The position numbers and the translations under genes are program-made. From an uncultured Alphaproteobacteria bacterium (GTDB lineage Bacteria; Pseudomonadota; Alphaproteobacteria; CAAHEQ01; UBA3637), in contig CAKPYQ010000010.1 of the NCBI GenBank assembly GCA_934203105.1, positions 1-54,675 of the forward strand: DNA of 54,675 bases. Reading direction: 5' to 3'. The notes under the pieces were generated by a model. That model was given only the letters and a program-made list of their open reading frames with translations, was not told the DNA's origin and did no database searches. Positions 6,522-13,573 of this stretch are shown in pieces (position 1 is the stretch's first letter; the number at the start of each line of letters is the position of its first letter).

Positions 6522-7576
6522 ATTGTCGGAATCCAGCATGTATCGCGAATGTCGTTTGCTCCGGTGATCAGCATAACCAATCGGTCAACACCCATCGCAT
6601 TGCCGGACGCTTGCCCCATTCCGAAGTTTAATGCGTCCATAAAATCTTCGTCGATCGGATAGGTGTAACCGTAAAGTTGTTTTTTGGTCGCGCTGTCGGC
6701 TTCGAAACGACGGCGTTGTTCAACGGGATCCGTCAATTCTGAAAAAGCATTGCACAACTCGACTCCGCAAATATAAGCTTCAAATCTTTCGCAAACGCGC
6801 TCATCACTTGGTTTACGGCGCGCCAAAGCACCCAAGCAAGTCGGATAATCATATAAAACCGTCGGCACATTATGCCCCAAAAACGGTTCGATTTTGTCCA
6901 TCATAATCCGAAAGAAAATATCTTCCCACGAATCGTTTGCCGTACACCAAACGCCTTTTTGTTCCGCTTGTTTGCGCAACGCGTCCGGCGGAGGCAAAAC
7001 GGCCGGATCTTTATCCAAAGTCGCCATTACATCAATGCCGGCATATTTTATAAAGGCGTCCGCAACCGTGATATACTCCCAATCTTTGAAAACATCGCAT
7101 ACAATATCCCCAAAACGCAATAAATCCGCTTTGCATACTTTGGCACAGCTTTTGACGATTCGCTCCGTATCCGCCATCATCGCCTTGTAATCGGTGTTTT
7201 TGCGATACCATTCCAACATCGTAAATTCCGGCAAATGCGTCTGTCCGATTGCTTCGTTACGGTAACAATGGCATAATTGATAGATTTTGGGCAATCCCGC
7301 AACCAATAACTTTTTCATCGACAGTTCCGGCGATGTGTGTAAGTGTCGCACAGCAGATACTTCTCCCAGCGGCGAATCCATTTGCGTTGTAAAAGCCTTT
7401 AAATGCACCTCCATACCGGGGCAAACTTGCAAAGCCGGTGTGTCGACTTCGGCGAATCCTTCCGACTCGAAAAAATGCCGAATCTCTTTAATTATGCACA
7501 TTCTGGCGATTCGTTTATCCGCATTTTTCATATATATTTCCGGTTGCCACCATTTGTTTTCTTTATTTTTCATCAT
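6518..7576 (-). CDS. epmA: EF-P--(R)-beta-lysine ligase EpmA (lysyl-tRNA synthetase-like)
   Basis: EpmA attaches (R)-beta-lysine to a lysine of elongation factor P. The protein is a class II LysRS catalytic core without the anticodon-binding domain. Motif 2 reads C-Y-R-N-E-A-I-G-Q-T-H-L-P-E-F-T-M-L-E-W-Y-R and motif 3 reads G-M-G-Q-A-S-G-N-A-M-G-V-D-R. From the chosen start (352 aa) it is slightly longer than E. coli EpmA (325). The frame opens farther upstream to 7666, but that reaches the efp region, so the tandem ATGs at 7576/7573 are preferred despite a weak ribosome site. It is divergent from efp, its substrate gene. The partner lysine 2,3-aminomutase EpmB is not in this window. Confidence 0.93.
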   Translation of the reverse strand: MMKNKENKWWQPEIYMKNADKRIARMCIIKEIRHFFESEGFAEVDTPALQVCPGMEVHLKAFTTQMDSPLGEVSAVRHLHTSPELSMKKLLVAGLPKIYQLCHCYRNEAIGQTHLPEFTMLEWYRKNTDYKAMMADTERIVKSCAKVCKADLLRFGDIVCDVFKDWEYITVADAFIKYAGIDVMATLDKDPAVLPPPDALRKQAEQKGVWCTANDSWEDIFFRIMMDKIEPFLGHNVPTVLYDYPTCLGALARRKPSDERVCERFEAYICGVELCNAFSELTDPVEQRRRFEADSATKKQLYGYTYPIDEDFMDALNFGMGQASGNAMGVDRLVMLITGANDIRDTCWIPTI

Positions 7577-7667
7577 CTTGCACTTGCCTTTTGTTTTTAT
7601 TTGTGATATATTATTTTTCGAATTTTTATTATTATAGCGAATTTCATTATTATAGAGGTAGCACAAA

Positions 7668-8231
7668 ATGAAAGCACAAGCAAATCAAATCAGACCCGGT
7701 TGGGTTTTGGATCACAATGGTAAACAATATTCTGTCACAAAAATTGACATTATTCAACCCGGAAAAGGCGGCGCATTTATTCAAGTCGAAATGCGTGATG
7801 TTTCTAACGGCGTCAAAACACAACAACGTTGGAGAACGGCTGATACAGTTGAAAAGTTGATGAGTGAAGAATTCGATTGCACATATTTGTATAAAGAAGG
7901 TACAAATTTGATTTTTATGAACTCCGAAACATACGATCAATTCGAAGTTCCGCAAGATTTAATGGGTGATGCCGCTTTGTATTTGCAAGACAATATGGGT
8001 GTTCAAGTCAACTTTATTGAAGGCAAACCGATTTCCGTTACTTTGCCGGCACAAGTTGTGTTGGAAGTTGCCGAAACAGAACCCAGCATTAAAAACCAAA
8101 CAGCAACAACATCTTATAAACCGGCTGTTTTGGAAAACGGTATTAAAACGACAATTCCGCCGTTTGTCAGCGCCGGTGAAAAAATTGTTGTTTCAACAGC
8201 TGATAACTCTTATGTAGAAAGAGCAAAATAA
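7668..8231 (+). CDS. efp: Elongation factor P
   Basis: EF-P binds the ribosomal E site and relieves stalling at polyproline stretches. The 187-aa length and three-domain layout are standard. The tip loop of domain I reads Q-P-G-K-G-G-A-F and places the modifiable lysine at K33. The P-G-K-G-G context matches EF-Ps modified by EpmA, whose gene lies next door in divergent orientation. AGAGGTAG lies 7-13 nt before the ATG. The next gene begins 2 nt after the stop, so efp and the inositol-phosphatase gene are probably one operon. Confidence 0.97.
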   Translation: MKAQANQIRPGWVLDHNGKQYSVTKIDIIQPGKGGAFIQVEMRDVSNGVKTQQRWRTADTVEKLMSEEFDCTYLYKEGTNLIFMNSETYDQFEVPQDLMGDAALYLQDNMGVQVNFIEGKPISVTLPAQVVLEVAETEPSIKNQTATTSYKPAVLENGIKTTIPPFVSAGEKIVVSTADNSYVERAK

Positions 8232-8232
8232 A

Positions 8233-9099
8233 ATGGCTGAACTTCGAGGAAAAATTACGCCGATGGAAAGACGCAGAGCCAGTATGGAACGCGCTGAAAC
8301 GCGGGAGCGTCAACGTATTTCGTCTTTGTCGGCTATTTTAAACGTGATGGTAAAGGCTGTACAAAAAGCCGGTCGCGGTATGTTGCGTGACTTTGGTGAA
8401 GTCGGCCAATTGCAAGTTCGTGAAAAAGGTGCCGGAGACTTTGTTTCCGACGCCGACATTCGCGCCGAAAAAGTTTTAATTGAAGCTTTATCGGAAGCGC
8501 GTCCGGATTATGGAGTTATTTCAGAAGAATGCGGCGAAATTCCGGCAAAGAATGACTCTCCGTTCACTTGGATCATCGACCCGATTGACGGCACAACAAA
8601 CTTCATTCATGCATTCCCGTATTTTGCGATTTCCGTTGCGTTAAAATATCGCGATGAAATTACGGCGGCGGTTTTATTTAACCCGATTGCAAACGAGCTT
8701 TATTATGCCGAAAAAGGTCAAGGATTCTTTGTGATGACAGCCACGGGCAACAAGCGTTTGCGCGTTTCCGGCCGCAATGATTTACGTTCGGCGATGATCG
8801 GGTTAAACAATAAAGAAGAAAAAATTGCCGTTAAAATCGCGTCCAAAGTCGGCACTTTGCGTCATTTCGGATCAAATGCATTGGAATTGGCGGCCGTTGG
8901 TGCCGGTCAATTAGATGCGGTTATTTTATCCAAAGCGCCGGTTTGGGATATTGCGACGGCTTCGTTGTTCATCAAAGAAGCGGGCGGACGTATGGCGACA
9001 ATGACGGGAAAAACGGATTTGAAAGATTTAATTGAAGCGGATATGATTTTGGCAACAAACTTGTCTTTGTTCCCGAAATTGGAGCGTGAATTAAAGTAA
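8233..9099 (+). CDS. suhB: Inositol-1-monophosphatase family protein (SuhB-like)
   Basis: This Mg2+/Li+-sensitive phosphatase family hydrolyses inositol phosphates; SuhB members also act with transcription antitermination complexes. The metal-binding signatures are clear: S-E-E-C-G-E-I, D-P-I-D-G-T-T-N-F, and C-terminal W-D-I-A-T-A-S-L-F-I-K-E-A-G-G. At 288 aa it is about 20 residues longer than E. coli SuhB. The extra N-terminus is basic and Arg/Glu-rich (M-E-R-R-R-A-S-M-E-R-A-E-T-R-E-R-Q-R). Starts at internal Mets would remove it. The listed start is 2 nt after the efp stop and has only a weak ribosome site, which fits translational coupling. Confidence 0.88.
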   Translation: MAELRGKITPMERRRASMERAETRERQRISSLSAILNVMVKAVQKAGRGMLRDFGEVGQLQVREKGAGDFVSDADIRAEKVLIEALSEARPDYGVISEECGEIPAKNDSPFTWIIDPIDGTTNFIHAFPYFAISVALKYRDEITAAVLFNPIANELYYAEKGQGFFVMTATGNKRLRVSGRNDLRSAMIGLNNKEEKIAVKIASKVGTLRHFGSNALELAAVGAGQLDAVILSKAPVWDIATASLFIKEAGGRMATMTGKTDLKDLIEADMILATNLSLFPKLERELK

Positions 9100-9115
9100 A
9101 ATAACAGGAGGCATT

Positions 9116-9625
9116 ATGAAAAAGTTTTTTAGCTTGATTTTGTTAGGACTTTTCATTTCAACCGGCGCAGTGGCTCAAACACGAACGCGAAAAATTCCGT
9201 TTCTGCCCTATGCCGGAATGCCTATGACTTATACAAGGGGCGGTTATTCTTCGCCGGTTTCCAGTGCCGGAGCTGCCGTTGGGAATACGGCTGCTGCGCC
9301 TGCACCAACATCGTCGTATGACACAATTTATTTTGAAAACGATACGAATGATATTCGTTCCGATCAAATTAAAAAATTGCGCAGTGCGGCAAAAAAGCTG
9401 AAACCCAAAGGAAATGGATTTTATTCGATTGTCGGATTTACGACGGACGAAATTTCCGATGATGTGGCGCGTGCCCGCATTCGTGTTGCTGCCGATGCCT
9501 TGCGCGATTTGGGCGTATCGGCTCAACCGATTACAAACATCGAGTACAAAAAAAATCCGCTTGTTAATCCGAACCGCGTTGAAATTTATCAAAATTCAAC
9601 GGGTTTAGGTTCGACGATACAATAG
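9116..9625 (+). CDS. Secreted OmpA-like domain protein, 169 aa
   Basis: The N-terminus is a Sec signal peptide (MKKFFSLILLGLFISTGAVA, then Q). After a linker of Ala/Ser/Pro-rich sequence (about 50-68), residues about 70-165 resemble an OmpA C-terminal domain. It starts Y-D-T-I-Y-F-E-N-D-T-N-D-I and continues with V-G-F-T-T-D-E and the helix A-R-A-R-I-R-V-A-A-D-A-L-R-D-L-G-V. This fold binds the peptide stem of peptidoglycan. The usual conserved Asp/Arg pair is only partly recognisable, so binding is not assured. It has a strong AGGAGG ribosome site and lies 16 nt after suhB. Confidence 0.7.
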   Translation: MKKFFSLILLGLFISTGAVAQTRTRKIPFLPYAGMPMTYTRGGYSSPVSSAGAAVGNTAAAPAPTSSYDTIYFENDTNDIRSDQIKKLRSAAKKLKPKGNGFYSIVGFTTDEISDDVARARIRVAADALRDLGVSAQPITNIEYKKNPLVNPNRVEIYQNSTGLGSTIQ

Positions 9626-9651
9626 TTTTTTGATAAAATAAAAAAAAGCGC

Positions 9652-9680
9652 TTGATTTTTATAAAAAAATGGTGTATAAA
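9652..9680 (+). promoter_or_regulatory. Promoter of rpmE
   Basis: TTGATT (9652-9657), a 17-bp spacer and TATAAA (9675-9680) lie about 32 nt before the rpmE ATG. Confidence 0.7.
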
Positions 9681-9712
9681 GTACACCGTCAAGTTTTGAA
9701 GGAGTATTTAAA

Positions 9713-9937
9713 ATGAAAAAAGACATTCATCCGGACTATCACGAAGTGACCGTTGTGATGACAAATGGTGATAAATTCACAACGAAAACAACGGCTGGTA
9801 AAGCTGGGGACACGATTCGTTTGGATATTGATCCGTTGACACATCCGGCTTGGACAGGTGTACGCCGTCTGGTCGATTCTGCGGGACAAGTTTCGAAGTT
9901 CCAAAAGCGTTTTGGTAGTTTCACAAAGAAAAATTAA
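9713..9937 (+). CDS. rpmE: 50S ribosomal protein L31
   Basis: The 74-aa protein begins M-K-K-D-I-H-P-D-Y-H, a typical L31 N-terminus. It has the conserved C-terminal segment H-P-A-W-T-G-V-R-R-L-V-D-S-A-G-Q-V and ends F-Q-K-R-F-G. It lacks the C-x-x-C zinc pair, so it is a C-minus type L31, common in alphaproteobacteria. It has its own promoter, a GGAG ribosome site and a strong terminator. Confidence 0.96.
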   Translation: MKKDIHPDYHEVTVVMTNGDKFTTKTTAGKAGDTIRLDIDPLTHPAWTGVRRLVDSAGQVSKFQKRFGSFTKKN

Positions 9938-9942
9938 TTTTT

Positions 9943-9977
9943 AAAAGCGTCTGCATTTTTTTTGCAGGCGTTTTTTT
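9943..9977 (+). terminator. Terminator of rpmE
   Basis: The stem AAAAGCGTCTGCA / TGCAGGCGTTTTT with a T-rich loop is followed by a run of seven T. It is a strong intrinsic terminator. Confidence 0.88.
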
Positions 9978-9998
9978 GAATTAGCGGGAGTTTGGATT

Positions 9999-10199
9999 AT
10001 GAGTTCATCGAATTTGGAAGAGTTTTTAAGCAAAGAAATTGTGTTTGTCAGTGGCAAACGTTTTTCGCATTTGTTTGAAAAAGCTTTAAATAAAGGTGTT
10101 AAGAGTGCACCATCATATTCTGTTCAAAAGTCCGTTAAGTCTGTTGACTTACAGGTTCGGGCAGTTGTAGCCGGCAACGCAAAAAAGTCGCAATTATAG
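9999..10199 (+). CDS. Small hypothetical protein, 66 aa
   Basis: The protein is soluble and basic (pI high by eye), with no cysteine, signal peptide or membrane segment. A GCGGGAG ribosome site lies 9 nt before the ATG. It sits between the rpmE terminator and the tRNA-Gln promoter, so it would need its own promoter or readthrough. The codon pattern resembles that of the neighbours. I do not recognise a family. Confidence 0.55.
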   Translation: MSSSNLEEFLSKEIVFVSGKRFSHLFEKALNKGVKSAPSYSVQKSVKSVDLQVRAVVAGNAKKSQL

Positions 10200-10250
10200 A
10201 TAAAAGCGCGTTTTATAATCATTCAGGTTTATTAAAAGCGCAAAAATCAG

Positions 10251-10279
10251 TTGCGTTTCAGATTTGTTTATAGTAAAAT
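10251..10279 (+). promoter_or_regulatory. Promoter of tRNA-Gln
   Basis: TTGCGT (10251-10256), a 17-bp spacer and TAAAAT (10274-10279) place initiation a few bases before the tRNA. Confidence 0.65.
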
Positions 10280-10291
10280 AGCATTAAATTT

Positions 10292-10365
10292 TGGGGTATC
10301 ATCTAATGGTAGGATAGCGGATTCTGATTCCGTACGTCTTGGTTCGAGTCCAGGTACCCCAGCCA
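10292..10365 (+). tRNA. tRNA-Gln (CTG anticodon)
   Basis: The acceptor is TGGGGTA/TACCCCA with the U1-A72 pair typical of tRNA-Gln, and the CCA is encoded. The anticodon stem GCGGA/TCCGT encloses TTCTGAT, giving anticodon CTG. The T arm has GGTTCGAGTCC. It decodes CAG. Confidence 0.95.
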
Positions 10366-10373
10366 CAATTCAA

Positions 10374-10399
10374 AAATCGTCAGAAATGGCGATTTTTTC
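10374..10399 (+). terminator. Terminator of tRNA-Gln
   Basis: AAATCGTC pairs with GGCGATTT around a short loop and runs into TTTTTTCTTT. Confidence 0.75.
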
Positions 10400-10940
10400 T
10401 TTATAAATCAACAGTTTATCTGACCAAGAGAATTTATATCATTATAGGCTTAAATATGAATCATCTTCGGACTACTTTCTATAATATTTCTTATTCTTCA
10501 ATAAGTTAACCAAAGTTAGCTTTGGGGATAATCATTTATTCAAAGTCGGATTTGAAACTTGCTTAAAATGAAAATTTTTGACATTGGCGACGATTTATTT
10601 TTGTTTGAAGCATCTGCATGGTTCCGACACCGGTATGCCTATCCCGTTAACGGCTAAGCTACTCCTGCCCCGTGCGTGTATGCTTGGATGGATCCTCTAT
10701 GGATTGCTAAAAATATTGTGTTCCAAACTGGTGTGTCAAAATTTGAATAAACCTTTACGTGCGAGGTTCGAAAATGCCTTTGCTTATTTCAATAGAAAAA
10801 ATGTAAAAAACAATATCTTTTATCGAAGCAATATATAAATATTCCGATTGAAAACGCCGTTGTTTTATACATCTATTGCAGCTTGCGAGAAATGATATAG
10901 GTGTTGTCTTTCTTTAAGGCTCATTTCTCATATTTCCTTA
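10400..10940. other. Gene-poor stretch after tRNA-Gln
   Basis: No convincing gene is present. The stretch contains a small CCAAAG/CTTTGG hairpin at 10510-10525, a possible decayed coding remnant at 10568-10741, and an imperfect inverted repeat around AGAAATGA / TCATTTCT near 10889-10931. No repeat of the tRNA 3' end was found that would mark an integrated element. Confidence 0.5.
10568..10741 (+). pseudogene. Possible decayed coding remnant
   Basis: One frame reads 29 codons from an ATG at 10568 to a TAA at 10655. It then continues in the same frame for another 28 codons of protein-like sequence (Y-A-W-M-D-P-L-W-I-A-K-N) to a second TAA. Interruption by a stop inside otherwise plausible sequence suggests a broken gene. 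No parent family was recognised and the evidence is weak. Confidence 0.2.
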
Positions 10941-11471
10941 TTAAGTTATTTTTGTAATATACTTAGGTGGGATTATACCGTCTTTTATAACAATCAAGTA
11001 ATATGGAACAACGGAAAAACGTAAGCCTAATTTTTCGTTGCAAACAGACCAATCCACCGGAGAAGTATCAATATCGTTAATTGAGGATAATTTAATCAAA
11101 CGCTCATCAACATTCTGCGGAAAATCTTTATCTAAGTTTGGTCGAATTGCCGGACTGACGTAAACGGCTTCAATCAGTTTATCTTTTTGCAAAGCATCTA
11201 AATTTATTGAAAATAAGTCGGCATTCTCAATAAAAGGTTTGAACATATTTATACTCTTGTCCGTCCATTGTATTGGCTCGGAAAAACCGCGGATAGCGCG
11301 GCTGCGACCAATAAAACAATTTTCCATCCATTTTACAATTCCTGAATGGGTTGTTTCTCCGCCAGTGCGATTGTAGTAATAGCTTAAATCAGCATTAGGA
11401 TTTCTTGCAAATGACAAAATTCCTTGTTTCAATACGGTATTAGGTTTAGCAACATAGTGATACAACATCAT
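10941..11471 (-). CDS. Hypothetical protein, 176 aa
   Basis: The protein starts M-M-L-Y-H-Y-V-A-K-P-N-T-V-L-K-Q-G-I-L-S. It has a G-R-S-R-A-I-R-G-F-S-E-P-I-Q-W segment at about 55-70 and ends with V-V-P-Y-Y-L-I-V-I. There is no signal peptide or membrane helix. The early H-Y followed by a G-I-L-S strand is reminiscent of ADP-ribosyltransferase-like folds, but I cannot identify a full catalytic set and do not assign that function. A GGAAGAT ribosome site precedes the ATG pair. It stands alone in the low-gene-density stretch after tRNA-Gln, suggesting accessory content. Confidence 0.7.
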   Translation of the reverse strand: MMLYHYVAKPNTVLKQGILSFARNPNADLSYYYNRTGGETTHSGIVKWMENCFIGRSRAIRGFSEPIQWTDKSINMFKPFIENADLFSINLDALQKDKLIEAVYVSPAIRPNLDKDFPQNVDERLIKLSSINDIDTSPVDWSVCNEKLGLRFSVVPYYLIVIKDGIIPPKYITKIT

Positions 11472-11671
11472 GTTTTATCTTCCTTGGGATTATTATAATT
11501 TTGTACGGCCGTTAAAATACATTCTTTGTCAATTTTAATATATTGCCCCATATTTTGACCCGTTATATTCTTTGTATAGAGGATAACGCAATATTGTTAG
11601 CTTTACAAGTAAAATCTTAGGTTTATAAAATGTTTAAATTTTCTCATCTTAATAGTCCGCGGATTGCGAAT

Positions 11672-11771
11672 ACACTCCCGCCAAAGATAAGTCGCTAGAA
11701 ATAGCGGCTTTTTGTTTTTTTCAATCCGTTGTAAACGTTCGTGTTAACACCGTTAAAATAACACTCCCGCC
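11672..11771. repeat. Short direct repeat ACACTCCCGCC, two copies
   Basis: Identical 11-bp copies lie at 11672-11682 and 11761-11771. The first is followed by AAGTCGC and the second by GACTTGC. Their role is unknown. Confidence 0.35.
11691..11721 (+). terminator. Orphan intrinsic terminator
   Basis: GTCGCTA pairs with TAGCGGC around a GAAA loop and is followed by TTTTTGTTTTTTT. The nearest plus-strand gene upstream is the tRNA-Gln more than 1.3 kb away, which has its own terminator. It may end an unannotated small RNA. Confidence 0.7.
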
Positions 11772-11815
11772 GACTTGCTTTAAAAAAAAGCCCTATCACC
11801 GCAATACATATAAAC

Positions 11816-11844
11816 TTGACATTTTATCAATATCATGTTAAAAT
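11816..11844 (+). promoter_or_regulatory. Promoter of the S41 peptidase gene
   Basis: TTGACA (11816-11821), a 17-bp spacer and TAAAAT (11839-11844) form a near-consensus promoter about 25 nt before the ATG. Confidence 0.75.
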
Positions 11845-11868
11845 AAAAGGGTTATGGGAGGTAGCGGG

Positions 11869-13392
11869 ATGAAGTTTAAAGAAATTGTTGACAGCGTTTC
11901 TTTTGAAGATATCAAAAAATCAATGGCAAGTGAAAAGGCGATTTCGTTTAACGATTCGAATCGCTCAAAGACCCACCAATCTATAGCTGATTCTTTTTCC
12001 GCAGAAGAAGCAAGAAAAAATATCGCAGCCTACGCAAAATTAATCACAGAGCATGTAGGATATGATGGTTTTGGTGCCGACAATATTCAAAAATTTCAAG
12101 AAGGAATAGAAAATTTATATAATAGTATTCAATCCCCTATTCCCGCACCGGAATTTGCCCAAAAGTTAAAAAAACTTCAAGCATATATTATGGATAATCA
12201 CTGCACTTTAATAACGCCGACATACGAACACGACTGTCAGGATTTCGAAAATGAACAAGTCAAATCGACTGAACAAAAAAAAGAAAAAATAGAGGGTTAC
12301 TCTCATCTTTACAGTGAAGTAGTGTATGATGGAAAAGTATGTTCCTTATCATCTTTATCAGAACAACAACAAAAAGCTGCTGAAAAAATTTGTGAAATTG
12401 GTCAGATAAATCGAAATGGGGAAAGGATACTGTTAGTTCAAATTCCGTCTTTTGGTGATCGAGACGGTTCCTATGAACAATGGCAAAATTTTATTGAAAA
12501 TTTTGATAAAATTTACGGAGAAAACGGAAAAGATTGGGATAGAATAATTTTAGATGTCAGAGGCAATCTCGGTGGCGAAGACAAGCCGATCAGCCATATT
12601 GCACAACGAACATACGGAAATTATGTTAATTCCTACAAACGATGTGAGATTATGGATTCAAAGTTGTCTGATTACATTTATAAACAACACGGCATTTTCA
12701 CAAGATTCCGTCCGGAAAATTTAGACATTCTTCCCAGACGCAATTTTTCAAATAAGAAAAGAGCTTTGTTTGATGAAACAAAAACATATTATACTTTCAA
12801 TGAAATGCAAGGATATAAAGGTTCTATTGATATTTTAATTGACAAAGATGTTGGTTCTGCTGCCGAAAGTGCTTATACATTATTTTATCATCACCCCAAA
12901 ATTCGGTATATTGGCGAAAATACAAAAGGGATGCAACAGTATCAGCAAGGGTGGACTAATTTACCTTGCGGGTATGGATTGCGTTTAGGGGTGACAAAAC
13001 TGACATATTGGGATAAAAACGGAGAAAATATTGAATGCATCGGTCATAAACCGGATATATATTGCCCGAGTGCAAATGCGTTAAATGAGGCATTGACAAA
13101 TCCGCTTGCGCCTTTTCAACATAAGTTAAATGAGCCCGTTCCAAACAAAGCCAAAACACCTGCGCCGAATGGGATCAATCCTTACGATCCCAAAGAGCCC
13201 GAAAAACGCAAGTCGTATTCGGCAAGATATGTTGAACCGGAATTGGAAAGAATTGAGTTTGAAAATATAAATGCTTCTCCTCGTACGTTATTAAAAACAT
13301 TGGCTGAATTGTCTTTAACTCATTCATCCAAGGCCAAAAACAAAAATGTAAATCGTCCAATCATTTATCGTAAAACAACGGGCCGGAGTTAG
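11869..13392 (+). CDS. S41 family (C-terminal processing protease-like) peptidase, no signal peptide
   Basis: The core of this 507-aa protein matches S41 serine proteases: I-I-L-D-V-R-G-N-L-G-G near residue 225, then D-V-G-S-A-A-E with probable nucleophile S330. The probable Lys is in G-E-N-T-K-G (K353), 23 residues later rather than the 25 of E. coli Prc. No PDZ domain is evident. The N-terminal 150 residues are helical and the C-terminus is a Pro/Lys-rich tail. No signal peptide or membrane helix exists, unlike most bacterial CtpA/Prc, so it is cytoplasmic or exported otherwise. An earlier ATG at 11854 overlaps the Shine-Dalgarno GGGAGG (11856-11861), so 11869 is preferred. Confidence 0.82.
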   Translation: MKFKEIVDSVSFEDIKKSMASEKAISFNDSNRSKTHQSIADSFSAEEARKNIAAYAKLITEHVGYDGFGADNIQKFQEGIENLYNSIQSPIPAPEFAQKLKKLQAYIMDNHCTLITPTYEHDCQDFENEQVKSTEQKKEKIEGYSHLYSEVVYDGKVCSLSSLSEQQQKAAEKICEIGQINRNGERILLVQIPSFGDRDGSYEQWQNFIENFDKIYGENGKDWDRIILDVRGNLGGEDKPISHIAQRTYGNYVNSYKRCEIMDSKLSDYIYKQHGIFTRFRPENLDILPRRNFSNKKRALFDETKTYYTFNEMQGYKGSIDILIDKDVGSAAESAYTLFYHHPKIRYIGENTKGMQQYQQGWTNLPCGYGLRLGVTKLTYWDKNGENIECIGHKPDIYCPSANALNEALTNPLAPFQHKLNEPVPNKAKTPAPNGINPYDPKEPEKRKSYSARYVEPELERIEFENINASPRTLLKTLAELSLTHSSKAKNKNVNRPIIYRKTTGRS

Positions 13393-13503
13393 CATTTATA
13401 AAGTCCGCGCGCAGTTTTTCTTATAATTTACCTATCTCAATCAATATTTTTTAAAACTTGACATAAAACATCAACAAAAATCCTGATTTATATAAAAAAA
13501 TAG

Positions 13504-13532
13504 TTGCATTTTATTTTCGCGGAATATATTAT
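13504..13532 (+). promoter_or_regulatory. Promoter of the giant autotransporter gene
   Basis: TTGCAT (13504-13509), a 17-bp spacer and TATTAT (13527-13532) lie about 42 nt before the ATG. Confidence 0.6.
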
Positions 13533-13573
13533 TATAAGCAACTGAACATACTTTTATATAAACGGGGGATTTT

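Larger units (their letters stand above)
11472..11853. other. Intergenic region with an orphan terminator and a short direct repeat
   Basis: No gene is visible. The stretch holds an 11-bp direct repeat (ACACTCCCGCC at 11672-11682 and 11761-11771), an intrinsic terminator at 11691-11721 that follows no annotated plus-strand gene, and the promoter of the S41 gene. Confidence 0.5.

Noticed and set aside
11640..11720. Possible tmRNA or tRNA-like 3' end (CACTCCCGCC recalls the T arm of tmRNA)
   Set aside because: No matching acceptor 5' strand (GGCGGGAGT) or TTCGANTC T-loop was found nearby.
10292..13400. Integrated element bounded by tRNA-Gln
   Set aside because: No integrase gene and no repeat of the tRNA 3' end could be found downstream; the interval is described as accessory-looking only.
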